From Spisula solida (taxonomy: Eukaryota > Mollusca > Bivalvia > Venerida > Mactridae): a DNA stretch of 64,000 bases. The notes beneath the pieces were generated by a model. It was given only the letters and a program-made list of their open reading frames with translations, made no database searches and was not told the DNA's origin. The DNA lies in assembly GCA_947247005.1 (NCBI GenBank), contig OX365959.1, positions 36,307,097 to 36,371,096 on the forward strand, read 5' to 3'. The position numbers and the translations under genes are program-made. Shown one piece after another: positions 13,801 to 28,800 of the stretch (position 1 is the first letter of the stretch; each line of letters opens with the position of its first letter).

Positions 13801-16800
13801 TTTAACAACTTCATTATAGATACTACAAGTACATTGGTATAATCACATTCACACTAAAACACGTGTCTGCTTTGATTCATTAATAGTGCAATACATTGTA
13901 ACGTAGTTCACATTTAAACGTCAAATTTGACAATTCTAACTTTTTGCAATATTTTTTAGTTTTAATCTCAGCTTTTGTAAAATAGGCGCGTATGCTTTTA
14001 ATTTTACATGTACTCTATGTTTTCTGGGAGTCTTAGTTGTGGTGTAAGTACATGCATGAGCTATATTTCATTCGCTCAAAAACTGTAACGTTATTCACTC
14101 AGAATTCTGTGTCATGCCGAAATCGCGGCATTTTTGTTTGTTTGGATTCCTTATGATGTCAGCATTATTATGATATCAAATTTCAACCTTATGTCTATTC
14201 AAAACCATTCTAAAAAGATTAAACAACAATATGTATCAGTGTAATACATGTAGAAAAAGACAAAATATAGCAGTGTAGCTCTTGTGACAGGGTAGTTTTG
14301 CTATTTTGTGACCATACATAGTCGAAAAAAATATGTCAAACTTGATTGTTCCTGAAAATATATTTTTCTTATGTGTAGATACTGACATTGTCTATGTCAG
14401 AAAACATAAGTTTATCAATAATTTGTAATATTTCCATATACAATTGCTCTATGACAGCCATTTAAGCGAATTGTGCGTTTTTCTGGTTTTTCAGTGATCA
14501 AGGTGAGATTCTGTGGGTAGTTAAGTTTTATTTTGTCATGGTGTCTGGTAGTTATGCCTTGTAATTTTCATTTTATGTTTCCTTTTCACGTCTTTTGCAC
14601 ACTGCTATTTCTGATAATTCCGATTTGTTGTTATTTTTGTAGTTTTTTCTGTATAACGTAGCATGTGTTAAAAAATTGAAGTTCATTGTTTGGTCAACGG
14701 ACCGACGTAAGCAGAATGTACATGTGAACATAATTTATGGCATTAATTGAGTATGTGATTTAATTACTTGTTTAATTGAATGTATTGAATGTAACATTCC
14801 AACGTGTTCTTCATATGTTGGTATTTTCTACTTCTACCTGAGAAGTTTGTAGATACATTGTTTTCTGCAAATACCTCCCTTTATAATAATATGCAAATTC
14901 AAGAAACTTTGACAAGTGTCATTTATTGTTAGAGACAGTGTATAGGCTTACTTGAAATATTCATCTTTGGGGATGTGGATGGCACGTTCTCTTGCGTAGA
15001 TGGCTGGGTGTTACTGCTGTTTCTGAAAGGTTTCAAATTGTCTGTTTGTGTGCAGTATTTAATTTGATTTGCATTTCAGAAATTTCCTGTCCGGATTTAG
15101 ATCCACCCATTAATGGTGCGCTGGTGTATGATTCCATACTGACCAGGCCTATCAGTACAATGATGTGTAATGAGCACTACGATATTCCTTATATGGGAGA
15201 AGTATTTAATGGCATGTTCTTCTGTACCGACAGTGCAGGATGGCAACCTACCGACCAAGTTCCGGACTGTACAAATAGTAAGAGTTTTCTTGTCATCTTA
15301 TAAGATTTTCATAGTCTATAATATCACGTCAAGCTACCAGTTTGTCCACTATTTCAGTTATCCCGTTTGTCTGGATTCGACATCATATAATGCCACTAAT
15401 AGCAATCCATGTGTTCCTCGTATCGGCTTCCAATATAAACGGAACTTGCCGAGCACCTACACAGGTTGGGTTGTAGTTTTACTTTTTGTGTTATGTGTCT
15501 CTTCATTTTTTCAATGAAGTTGTCTATTGGCACTAGCAATATATTCTCAATGTCTATGAAATATGTAACGGACATGCTTAACGCATTAAGCATATTGCAA
15601 ATGTATTTATGTAACACTAGTCAATAGCGTGACGAACTCAGCCAATATTTGTATCATTTCGAATGCTAGAGACTAAAAGAAGGGAAACCACTCTTTTTTA
15701 ATATTGACTAAACCACCAAAAGGTAGCATTATTATTGTAACTTGTCGATCATAATTAACAGACCATCAGGTACAGTAGTGTTCGTCACTATTTTAGAAAA
15801 CCAAGGTGCCAGTCGTCTAAGTCTTCCTGGACAAATATTCTACTACGAGGGAAACTGTGGTGCTAATGAAACAATGGCGGATATCAAGGCCAAATTTCAG
15901 CTTATACTAAACGACAAAATTAAACCGCTTGGGATTTCAAATTGTCCTATCAACGGCACGTGTACTGCTGAAAACATTGTCATACGCTGTGGCGACATTG
16001 TGCAAGAAAGAAGGAGAAGTAGTACCAATTTGTCTGTCGACCGGAAACGTTCAGTCAGTATGTTGTATTTTATCCGCTACTCCACAGTGATGCATTTTAC
16101 ATGCTATTTTCTGATCATTTTCTAATTTACGTTTGTTTGCTTTCAATATACTTTGTATTCCAGTTTGTCGATTGCGACGTAAACATGTTTTTACCAGCAA
16201 TAATATCATTTGATTCAACTGCTTTAGGCGTTCTATTACGTGCATATTCATTTTAAGGAAAACAAAATATTGTGTAAAATCATTTAGTGGAAGTAATAAT
16301 TTACAATGTATTAACCGTTTTACTTTGAACAGCAAACTATTCATCTTCAAGACATAAGCGACAATCTGACTATGCCACACTTGTAGTCGATTTGGACATT
16401 GTTGTCACTGTTAGCTTGCATGAGGGGGAAACAGTGTTGACCCGTTTGGACTATTATAATGGCATTGTTGCTGCATTGTCCTCCGCTATGCAAGAGTTGG
16501 TAAACAAGGGAGCTCTTGATATGCAACAGTTCACAACACAAAGTGATTCCTGGGAAGCCCCAGATAACGCGGATGTTGAATGTGACACTGGATATGTCTT
16601 AACTGGAGGATTTTGTAGTATGTATTCTTAATGAACTATACACGTTGGTATACTGATCTCGGTTATACACAGTGTATTGATGCCTTCGGAGCTGGGCATT
16701 GTGGATCGATCCAAAAGCCATGAAATACAGACAACAAAATGTTAAATTGCTTCCCATTCATTGGTTCTTAGTATAATTGCTAATATAAGCATGGTAAGAT

Positions 16801-19800
16801 GATTCATTGGCTCTTTTTAAATATTACATATACAAATAGAACTATTGCCTCCATCTGTAAATCGAACATAGATATATGCGTACATGCACTGAACAGATTG
16901 ATTGAATGTCAGTGAAAATTTGAAACTAATCCAAATTATACATTTTATAGATAATCAAAGTACACGATTTACTTGAACAACTCACGTACGCAGGGCTATT
17001 AAGTTACGGGACATTGTACTTATTGACAAGCAAATAATTTCGAAATTATATTTATATTGATCAAGATCAATAGGATATTCTATTAGTTTTTATTCACGTT
17101 GTCACATATTTCTTTATTCTAGAACCTTGTCCATCAGGTCGCTATCTAAAAGAGACAGACAACACGTGTGTTCAATGTCCGATTGGTCAGTACTCTCGTG
17201 AAGAAGGTAGCATTGATTGCATGGTATGTCCAACTGGATATTCAACCAGGCAGACAGGTTCAAAGTCACTGGACAACTGCACAGGTTGGTACAGTATAAG
17301 TAAGTTGGTGAAAATATAACATTTAACGTCCGTGTATTGACATACCTAGTCTAAATAATTACATTTACACATTTTTTTGATAACCCTACTCACTTTCATA
17401 CATTTAGGTCTAGAGCTACAAATAATCCCCTCAACTCCTAGGGAGTTTCTGTCTAGCATTCCCTAAATAGAAGGCGCGCTTGATCCTCTGAATCATGGTC
17501 TATTTATACAACTAATATCGGCTTACTCAGATGCACAAGCTCAACATTTCCTTTTTATTGTTTAGCGATGAATGTATAACATCAAATAAATGCATGTCAT
17601 AACCTTTATTGCTATCACTAGTACATGCGTTACATAATGCAGGTCTAAGCAAGTGGTTTAAGAAGGAATTTAAATTATTTCAGAATTGTGTCGACCAGGG
17701 ACTATCTCACCGGACGGAATGAAGCCATGTTCTGCATGTCTGTATGGAGAATATCAAACTGATGTTGGACAAACAACCTGTATACAGTGTCCTAGGGGAA
17801 CAACAACACAAACTACAAAGTCTGCATCAAGTTACGATTGTCAGTGTAAGTCAGAATAATGATAATTAATTGTATATCCCTTTTGTTTATTAACATAAAC
17901 TAATAAACGGACAGGGATTTAAGATCCATTAAAAACAACAGAACACGTCCAAATAATGGACAGCTACAAATACGACATCCTACTCCAGAAACCTGCCGCC
18001 TCAGTTAAAGAAATTAATCCGGTGCAAGAGCAAGAAGAGAATAACATACATGTATCAAATGCACAACCACACACCATAAGGACAACACATACACAAAACA
18101 TGTCCGGATTTTATCGCCCTTTTCATCCTCTTCTCATGCGTTTATTCATGGATGAACCAATGAGACGTTGTTCATACACATTCATCTTTATAAGTGTTTT
18201 ATATTATTGCAATTTCTCAATATCAAGAATCACTGGGAGAGTTTTATGTTGATGAAGCAACTTTTAGTTTATGTGTATAATTTTACAAGAAAAATATGTT
18301 TTTATTAAGTTAGTATATTCATGATATTCACTTTATCATTTATTTCCAATTTGTTTTCCATTGAGGGGCAATTATATAAAACACTGTTCAATGCCATTCT
18401 TTGTTTGATATTTCGCCTTTTTGAAAAGATAATAGTAAATCGGACAGGAAAGGCAGCACATAATTTAACCAGATTTACAAAAATGTAAACACACACTCTT
18501 CTTGAACTACTTCATGTTCTTTTGGAATTGACTTACCAGTGTCATTTTGTTTTTGGTATATCTGAACAAGCATGTTGTAGTTCAAGAGTATTTTGAGTGT
18601 TGTAATTTTGAAATAAAACTTTGAAAATGCGAAAGATTAAAAGAAGAGTGACATTGATTATTTTAGTTTATTTATTACAGATTACGATATTCTTATTGAC
18701 GAAACTAGCGAACCAGTCTCATTAGCAAATATAACTTCCGATATGACGTTGATGTTCTGGACAATGCCAGACAATGCTCAAACTGCGTCAGCCATAATTA
18801 AACTGACAAGCGACAACGGTGAAAGCTGCATTTTCAATCTCACAGATAGATTAATGGTTCAAGTACCGTAAGTTCTTAATTTATATTTATGTCCTTTTTG
18901 AGGATTTAGTGACAAAGTGTATGGTGATTGATGTTTACTTTGGATACTGTAGCCTCCGTAGTTTAATGACTAGATCACTTGTCATCTAATCTGGCGATCC
19001 GGGTGCAAATGCGGGTGGAGGCACACATATTCCCGCCATGTTTCAGCAGAATGGTGGTTCAGCAGAAAGGTGGCAGGCAAATAAAGGCTATGCTTTGCAT
19101 TGTTTTAAAAAGATGATAAATGCGTATCTGTAGGAGCGATTAAGCATGATTCAGTTATTCTTTTATGACTATGTACGCTCCGCAATCATGACAAATGTGT
19201 GAACAAAAGGCGCCTAATAGATTTAAACTTAGGTAACATATATATGATACAGTAAACCCAGTATTAAATGCATCTTTCAGATAGTATGTAGTAGCCTCAG
19301 CTAGTCAATAACAGGAGTAATGAACAGGGACAGCACCCTAAGCAACACAAAACAGAAAGGGGGTGACGGTTTACAAAATGCTAGCTCTGCAAGTTAAACC
19401 TTGGCTGGTACTCACAAAGCATCTTAGTAGAACTTAAAACCCTACAAAGTGTGTCAGCTAAACATAACAATCAATATTATTGTTTTTTTTAAATATGTTT
19501 AAAACCTTGTGTTAAGAGCAAGCATAATCACAAAAAACATGGATTATTCTTCAATTTGCGGAAAATATTAGCGTCACAAAATTTAAAATTAAGTAAAAAT
19601 ATTTAAGTTTTCCACTTAGATGCTCTGTGAATACAAATATACAAGCCCTAATAAGAGACATACTTTAAATATATATTATTTGATATCGATTTAAGGGATC
19701 AGGTAGATGAAACTATCGTAGAGTTAAGTAGTGAGAGGTGGACGCATCAAGCAATTGTTTGGAACACGGCTGACAATACTCTAGATGTTTATATCAACGG

Positions 19801-22800
19801 TTATATGAATTTTACGTCACCACTCTCAAGCAGCAGAACACTTAATGAAGAACTCACAATGACAGCAAATGGTAACGAACCGTTATGTTACTTACATTAT
19901 TTACATTTGATACATTATCACCATATAAACTATAATCCAAACCTGGATGATATACTGTTTGGCCGAAATACACAAATGTGTTGAACTCCTTTATGACAGT
20001 GTCATTTACAACCTCTGATCGGTTGTTGTTTGTGCTCATTTTCATCATTCCGGCTTCGCAGCATTAATCTTCAGGCAAGTTTAGTGTACGTGGGTGTGGA
20101 GAAAAAGAGAAAGTCGGACAGGGACGGCAGTACTCAATTTAATCTGACGTGCACAGAAAACTTAAAAACACCCCATACTACAATTACACTGCACAATGCC
20201 CAACACATAACCAAACGAGATGCCCGAGTCACAGCTGTCAAAAAGCTGAATTAACTAGTTATTTTACTAAGTCGTAGTTTGCCTCATCTGATCACTGATG
20301 ATGGATAGAAGGGATTTGTCGTCAGCATAATATTCCAGCTTGCATGCAACCAATATGATATAAACTGGTCTTGATAATATAATTGATAATAACACATACC
20401 CAAACATATCAAACGTAACGACGATAAAGGAATTCGTTGCTTCATTGTTTTTGTTTTCTAATATTGTTCATAATGAAATACAAATAAGACTAATCTATTG
20501 CATTTTATGTATTTAAAAGTCGTTAATTGATTTGGGTGTTACAGGCCTATACATGACAGGATTCTATCTGTATGATAGAGTGCTTACATCGTCAGAGATA
20601 ACTACACATGCCTCATCATGCAATATTGCATCAAACGTTGACGTCATTAATATTGACATTTTCCGAGACAAGAGCGCCAATGGGATATCCGTAGTTGTTC
20701 CTTCGAAATGCGATGGTAAGAACTGAAACGTATATCTAAAGGATAGAATAAATGTATTTTCAATTTAATTATAAATCACATGATGTAATGGTTGCACATG
20801 TGTGCTATCCTTTAATCAATAATTAACAACTTAGATAAGTAATAGTCTCTGTTAGAATATTATCCTGTAGTCTACAATAATTGGACGTTAGAAATTGCAT
20901 CCAATTCAAATGGTAGTTTTTAATCTCTGATTAAACCATAGCATTTCTCTCAAATATAATTTCTAGAAATACGAAACTTACACAGCTTTAAGTACTGAAT
21001 ATCGACGATTAATTCTTAACAAATGGTTTTCTGTTTCAGCTGTAGACAATTGTCAACAAGATCCATGTAATGGACATCAATGTGTAGATGAACAAGACAA
21101 CTTTACATGTCGTTGTAAATCGGGTTGGTCGGGAGACACATGTTCGAAACCACCAGATTACTGTACAGACAACCAATGTACAAATGGAGCCACGTGTCAA
21201 AGTGGCGTCTCCAACTACACATGCGATTGCTTACATGGATATTCTGGGCTTATGTGTGAAATTGCTCAAGGTTTGATTATTTGTCTTCTTTCTAACACCA
21301 GGACCGCTTACTTTTTTTGTAAAAAATCAATATTGGTAACTAAATAGTGAGGAGGTTACAAATTGTTGTTAACATTAGCTTTCAGTATTATATATACAGG
21401 GTGTTAAACAAGTTCGTTCTCTGTTTTAGTTTCAATATTTAATTTTTCTGAACTCACAAGACAATTAAAGTTTCAGGTTAAATCCAGAGGGTTCTACCAT
21501 TGTTCTTATCTTCCTGGCATTAAATGACACAACATTGTATTAAAGTAAAAAAATTGCATTATCTGTTGCGTATATAGCTCAAATAAATTTTTATATGAAT
21601 TTAAATTTTGAGAATGAAGTTTTTACATGTATATAAGTAGACAACTTTTAAGCCTTGTTATTTTTTATAGTCGATGGTGGATGGTCAGAGTGGGAAGTTA
21701 CGTCAGCATGCACACAAAGGTGTGGCACCGGAAGTCAGACCCGTAAAAGGACATGTGACAGTCCTGTCCCTGATTTGCATGGTGCTGACTGTGATGGGGA
21801 TGCTGAGGACACGATTCCGTGCAACACCGAGGCTTGTAGAGGTATACTGTAAAGTATCTGGAATAGCATTTTGCATAGTAGGCTTTGTGATGGTGCGTTG
21901 CATCGAAAGTATACTCACATGTAACAACTTGTCTAAATATACAGCATCTATATTTAAAATATCTTAAACAGTAATGGACATACAAGTATTAAATCGACAT
22001 TTTCTGTAAACATGTATTGTGCTATTGGTAATTAAGTCATTAACTACTTGGAATGATGTGCAACAAATTAACTAAGTTACAGTAGTAACTATGGAGCCTT
22101 ATACATGTGACTGCTACCACATAAACATTAATTTTAATTAAATATTTCGTGAAATTAACGAGGGATTTCATGAAAACAGAAAAATATAATGAATACAAGA
22201 TAAATATCTTAACGTGAAACATTGCCTGTTACTGCTTTGATCTGCCACAACATTCCTGTTGTTTGTTTTAAGAAACCAACTTACTTTTCAGAAAAGTAGA
22301 TTATTTTCACCAAAACATCTTTACGTTTTGCGAAAAATTTTATGCTTTAATGAAAAACTTATTATGTCTCGTGAAAGCATATTCTTTATGTGGTGTCAGT
22401 TCAGAGCATTAACCAGCAGAATTTCGTGTTAAGATAATTAATCTGTCTTCATGATAATAAATATTTTCATGAAATTTCCCATAATTTTTACGAACGTTTT
22501 CATGAAATCTTAAATTTAAGTGGTGGCAGTTATATGGCTTTATAAGTAACAATTAGACAACGCCGTGTTTCGAAAGTCACAAACAACCGTTGGAAATTAC
22601 CCCTGCTAGATACCTATATTAAAGCGTTATCTTGTACAATACCGGATATATCGGAGCCAGTCTCAAGGAAAACCTGCTATTTTGACATTATGTAATTACT
22701 CTATGTAACAAGGTTTTCAAAAGCTTTAAAATAAGAAAACAAGACATATCTATAGATTCAATTTTAAGTCATTTATCCACATGCTACAATATCTTAGCTT

Positions 22801-25800
22801 TAAATTTGCTTATGAATTATGTCGAAATCACTTACTTCGTTGCTATGGTGACCAATTTCAGAAAAGTGCTCTGATGGAGTAAAACATGGCGTCAGTTGTT
22901 TAAAACAGTAGTAGCCTTCTCTACATGTGAACATTTACAATTTGAATGTATATTTTGAAATTCAAAACATCATTTTAAATACCATTGATAAATTGATAGT
23001 TTTACCATTTTAAACAGTTTATGTCAAGAATTGATCAAATGCTGTATTTAGAAAATACTTGTCACAACGACGTCGAATAATGTTTGAATGACGTTTGCGA
23101 CGTCACTCAAAAAGGCTCTGAATAGGGCCTTTACAAAACAGGCGTAACTTCCTTAAAAATCAAGATACTACCGGGTAACAAAATTTCATATGCATATTGC
23201 TTCATTGAGATTACTCGTTTAAATAATAAAAAAATCTCAAAATCAAATATTATATCAAAATAGCAGGTTTTCCTGGAGACTGTCTCATTAAAAAATGATA
23301 CGATGTATACTAAGAAAGTGTGTATCATTTATTCAATGGTCAATATAGCATAATAGTGCGCCCTTGATAATGAAAAAGGCGGGACAATTTGATATAACAG
23401 AAAGTGATTTTTCAGATGAGTACGATTTATCATTTATTGATGTTTTAGTACAAAACTGACCTTATCTGTTTTCATAAGCAATTTGTAAAACCAAGTTTGC
23501 AACAGTTGACCAAACCGATTAATGTTTGTAAACATCACGTTACCATAGGCGCACTATACCGTTTGTTTGGTTGCTTTCGTTCCACCGCGGCTGTTAGTTA
23601 ATGGTCATTGATACAGTGTTACGTATTAATAAAGTGTTGATTTGAAAGGTAGGGATTAGTATTTAATTAACCGCTAGGGGGCGTTCATATACATAAAACA
23701 TTTTTTAGTAGTTCAACTAACTTCTGTTTTATTATAAGTATTTGCATAGTATTTGAAATTGCGTATTACGGCAAAAATATTACAAAAAGTGACTTACATT
23801 TATCCTCAAGTTTGTAAAGATCTACCGACTAAAAGTGGTACGTTAACTAGCTGTATGACAAACATCACTACTGGAATACGCACGTGTACACTGTACTGTG
23901 AGGAGGGTAAGATAATGCCACATGGACTTTCAAACTACTTGGAGTATGAATGTGGTCCACATACAGACTACGAATGGGAACATTCGGAAGCATTGCCATC
24001 ATGTGTTGGTACGTCATACTCTGTTAAACAATTTTCTTATTCCTACGTTCATTGTGGCGAGTGCTTATGATCTGTGAATTTTCTTGTTTGTGCCTTTCTG
24101 TGCCTTTCGGTTGTTTCTGTTCTGTCCGATTTGTTTTTGTTCTTTTGTATTTATATGTTAATGAAACCAAACTAGCAATTCAATAAAATCATGTAATTTA
24201 GATCGATCGCGTTTCACGTTTTCGAACTGACATTTTGTCTCTTGTCATTTATATGTTGTTAGGTCGAGTGGTATCCATCGCCAGAAGAGAACATATGTCA
24301 TTTAGCACTAGACTTTTGAATACTTGTTACCGCGTAGAAGTGGTCCAAAATATGTGCATTTGCTTGTTGAATACTAATTTCAGGAAGCATATTAACTCAA
24401 AGCCGTTTAAGAAAGAGGAAAACATGAAAACTGCATTAGAATTTGCGCGTCTGCACTATCATACAATCGTTAGAGAAATATTGTTTTATATTACTATGTA
24501 CGCATTAATGCAATCAATTGCATCGTAAAATCACGTACATGATATAACACAGGCATTTGTATATCGATATGGTGTATACTTATGACCACATGTTCTTCCA
24601 ATCTTTTAGAACCATCAGCACCAACGCATCTTGAGATAACGACAAGTATCGAATACACAACGAATATAACAAAAGGCAATGTAGATAATCTAATTGACTC
24701 AATATTACACAACTTCCAGTCAACAACGTGTAAAAACAACTGTCATGTTAGTGCACAAGTTTCCGGAACGACGCTGACAATATCATACAGCATTGCCTTA
24801 TCACTAGGTCCTGAATTACATTTTGATCAGTATGTTGCTGGTGGTACAGGTAAGCTGGTGATGCTTTTATATTGTTATGACAGCTGTAAAACGGATAATG
24901 ACGCTCTACCTGGTTTCTTACTCCATATTTTATGTACTGTCAAATGGATGGCGATAGTATGCCTTGTATAGCGAAAACTAGGTCATTCATAAATTCATAA
25001 AGCTTAGAATTAAGATACTAAGAATAGAATTTCTGAAAATGCCAGTTACATACCGGGTATAGAACCCACAACCTCTGAATTGGCAGTTACCACTAAGCTA
25101 TCGCCGCTATATTTGTTCTATCAGAGTTCCAGGTATCTACATTTCAAAACATTTTCAACCCAGTAAGAAAATCGAATAAAATTTATCCTCGTACGTTATG
25201 TTATAACAACTGTTCACTGCAGTAAGTGGATCCTTGCAAGAACTTGTGAATGCTGTGAGTCATCTAGAACGCTTAGCACAGCATCTACAGAACCACACAT
25301 CGGATATTTTTAATGCGATCGTAAATGGAACACTGTACACTACTGTGACGAGTAGTCTCACAACAGAAAGTTTTGTCAAATGCCCTAATGGACAAGTTGC
25401 GTATGATGGAACGTGTCGTGAGTATTTGAGTCAGTCTTTCTGAGAGCACTATCTACCTAAACATGTGGTCAATTAATGACAAAGCCCTTAAAGTTTAGAC
25501 CAGATACAAGTTTCTGTGTTAGATTAATAAAAGTTCATTCTGATCATATTCCCTATTTTTAAAGAAATAGTGACATAAAAACCGTGCTTTGTATAATTGT
25601 CTCTAAATTGGACATTTTAAAAAGTGTTCGTGTTTTTAACGCGGCTGTCGAACAATATATACTATGTTGTTACTTTACACATCCATTTTCGTTTGATGTA
25701 TTATCAACAAGTGCTAACATAGTAATCATACTGGCAACATATCCACATTTGAAAGACGTGGCCCTAGTCCATTGTCTGCTTATTAGAACCTTCCCAGTAT

Positions 25801-28800
25801 AATGGTGATATGACGTTTCTCGATATTTCAGTAAAATGTCCAGCAGGAACATACTCAGATGGACATTGTTGTATCTTATGTGATAGGGGGTCCTACCAGC
25901 CGTCAGCCGGACAGTCTGAATGTATACATTGTCCATCATCTCTGACAACCAAGACCGTCGGATCTACAGATCTCTCAAAATGTTCAGGTAAATTCATAGT
26001 TTAAGGAATTTGTCCCAAATATACTGCCTAACGCCATTTACAGGATACATTGCACAGAGCTACTTTTGTCTTGACGTTGCTGCTAATGGTGGCTAGGCGT
26101 GCATGCTACCGTTTCCGTATGGAATCGAATTATCTGTGCATGTAAAATGTACAGTATTTGGTTATTTAAAACAGGTATTCCCCGTTTCCCCCTCTCTCTG
26201 TCTCCACCATGAAATGACCGATTCGGTATTAGTTATATAACCAGTTAAAGATGATTGGTTCCCTTATGAATGAGACTATTAACCAAAACAGTTGTTAGAT
26301 AGGCCTACTTTGAAAGCATTACATTACTGAGACAAACCCCTTAACGTTGTACAATCCATTTCCGTCTATCCTATAAGCAGGAAGAACATAATGCAGCTTT
26401 TTATATATGTTTGTCTAATTCCAATCACTACCTAATGTTATATAAGCATAAATCAATTGTTCTGGTCGGACGATTAATTACATAACATTATGTACATAAA
26501 CATTGCAATTCCATTATTAATGTCTATTTTATAAATATTATGTTTTAGTTGATATCTGTATATTATAAATTATCTGGTTTCCCTTCCCTGGCATCATTTA
26601 CAGAGAATCTGATTTCTATTTTCCTTTACCATTGTGGCTTTAAATACTATCATGGATGAGGTGCAGAATGATAGAAGTGATAGAATGTGTTTGGCGAGGA
26701 TTGGTGGATACTATATTAGTAAAGTGATTTTGACTGATATGTGCTTTGAGAAACAGCAAAACGTCAATAACGTCGCTGACGTCAGATAAAATAGCGCTAT
26801 GTATGGATCGTGGTAAGGTGGCATTTTTATTTTAGCCGTATTTTCTTGAAACATGCGTTGTTTCAGGCAATAGTGTCCGAATGGCTGTAGTTTAATGTGG
26901 TGTAGTTTGTATTTCTCTGCGTGGCTGGGTATTAAAATGATGAACACAGTCTACGAACTAATTGAAAGACCTTTATTTGTTTTGCAAGGATTGGTGAATA
27001 ATATATTAGTATAAATACAGCGGTGTAAAACATTATCATGGTGATTTGGACTGATATTTGCTTTCTTTTACAGAGTTACTTACCTCAAGACGATCCATCA
27101 ATTTAGAACAAACATGTAGGTTGAATATAGTATCGAATTGATATATTTATTATGTACAATTAGTCCATGAGCCACCGATAGAAGACCCTCCCCCCCCTAG
27201 GGAATTTTGGTCACTATATTTTTCTGAAAGCATATGGTCCCTGGAATATTTTCCTGAAATCTGCACTTTGGCCATTGGGGCGTTAAGATTTTTTGGGGTA
27301 AAACGTCCAAAAATATAAACGAAAAGTACAAATTTTCGGAATCGGTTAACTATAATCTTATTTATTATGTTATTTTAAAATAAATCTCTGTAACAGGTAG
27401 ATATTAACCTGTCCTATCTAGACTGAAAAAATCAGAGTGCTGCTATTGTGCAAAATGGCTTTTTTGGGGTAAAACGCTAAAAATTATAAGAGAAAAGTGC
27501 GAATTTTTGGAATATGTGGACTGCATAGACAATTATTTTTTTTTTATAAAAAATACTCTAATTGAAAGACATTATAGTGCAGTTTCATACTGCAAAAAAT
27601 TAAAGCCATGTTATTACGCAAAGTGTGATATTTTTGGGGTAAAACATAAAAAAATATAAACCGAAAAGTGGGAATATTAGGAATCTGTAGATTACAATAA
27701 AACCATTCCTATGATAATTTTTTGTAACTAAATAATATTAATGTGATAAATTTGTAGTAACATGCAGTTTAAGATTGCAAATATATATTGCCAGATGAGA
27801 TACTTTGGGGGGAAATTACAAAAATAATAAATGGAAAGTGTGATTTTTGGGAATTAGTGTCCTAGTTGTAACTTACGACCATCGGGTACGGACATTCCTT
27901 GTCCTAATGGGTATTCAAAATTACATTCTAACCATATATAGGCAGTTCTGGTACTGTTGGGTAAATTATTATTAAACCACTAAGTACATCCATACCTAGT
28001 CCTAATTGGTACATACGAATAACCATTACATGCAATATTGGTTCTATTTAGCACTAAACAACCCTATACAGACATCAGTTGTCCTATCGGGTATTAACTA
28101 CCACCATGCACAGACAGTCCTAGTCTAATTTGATAGCATAGCCAATACCATTCCTAGTTCTATTTGATATCCAAAACCACCATACTTATACAGATATTGC
28201 TGGTCAGGCTGGGTACCCATAACCACTGGTAGGTACATTCATTCCTTGTCTCAATGGGTAGTCACGCTTACCATGTTCTAATTGGGTACTCGTAACTGCT
28301 TATTGAAGTACATACATGCCCAGTCATAGTGGTGACTTACATATCCATATACAGACATTCCTGGTCCTATTTGGTACTCTAAACCACCATGTACAGGCAT
28401 TATAGGTGCAATTGGGTACTCATTTCCACCATGTACATATATTGCTGGTCGTAAAGAATACTCATAACCACTAGGTTCAGACATTCTCGTTGGATACTGC
28501 CGATCATCAATTGACAACTCAGGCGCGCCATGTGGCTACATGCTTGGCCTTATTGACCATTCATAACATATGTACTACTCGAAACCTTCATGTACAAAAT
28601 CAGTTGTCCGATTGGGAACTACCAACTACTAGGTGCGACCATTTGTTGTCCTATTGGGTAATCACTAACCCCGTGTACAGACTGTGATGTTCTTATTGGA
28701 TACTCATACATACATACCTAGTCATAGTGGGTACCCCAACTACCATGTACATGCATGCCTGGTCCTATTGAATACACAAAACCACATTGTACAGACATTT

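Larger units (their letters stand above)
9297..14496. mobile_element. Candidate 5.2-kb element filling the large intron
   Basis: CACTGAAAACCAGAAAAAAC at 9297 and its reverse complement ending at 14496 form an approximately 29-bp terminal inverted pair (continuing into GCACAATTC). Between them lie the dispersed repeat (9495-9760), a 1-kb palindrome (11815-12800) and a motif cluster (11.7-13.9 kb). The open frames inside, such as minus 10024-10380, resemble no transposase. It may be one composite non-autonomous element or unrelated insertions with a coincidental inverted pair. Confidence 0.4.

Noticed and set aside
14992..15079. Alternative N-terminus with a signal-like leader for the sushi exon at 15080
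   Set aside because: The apparent start is TTG, not ATG, and the segment includes the polypyrimidine tract and acceptor of the exon.
21698..21985. Open frames antisense to the TSP1 exon
   Set aside because: Shadows of the conserved TSP1 exon; no independent support.
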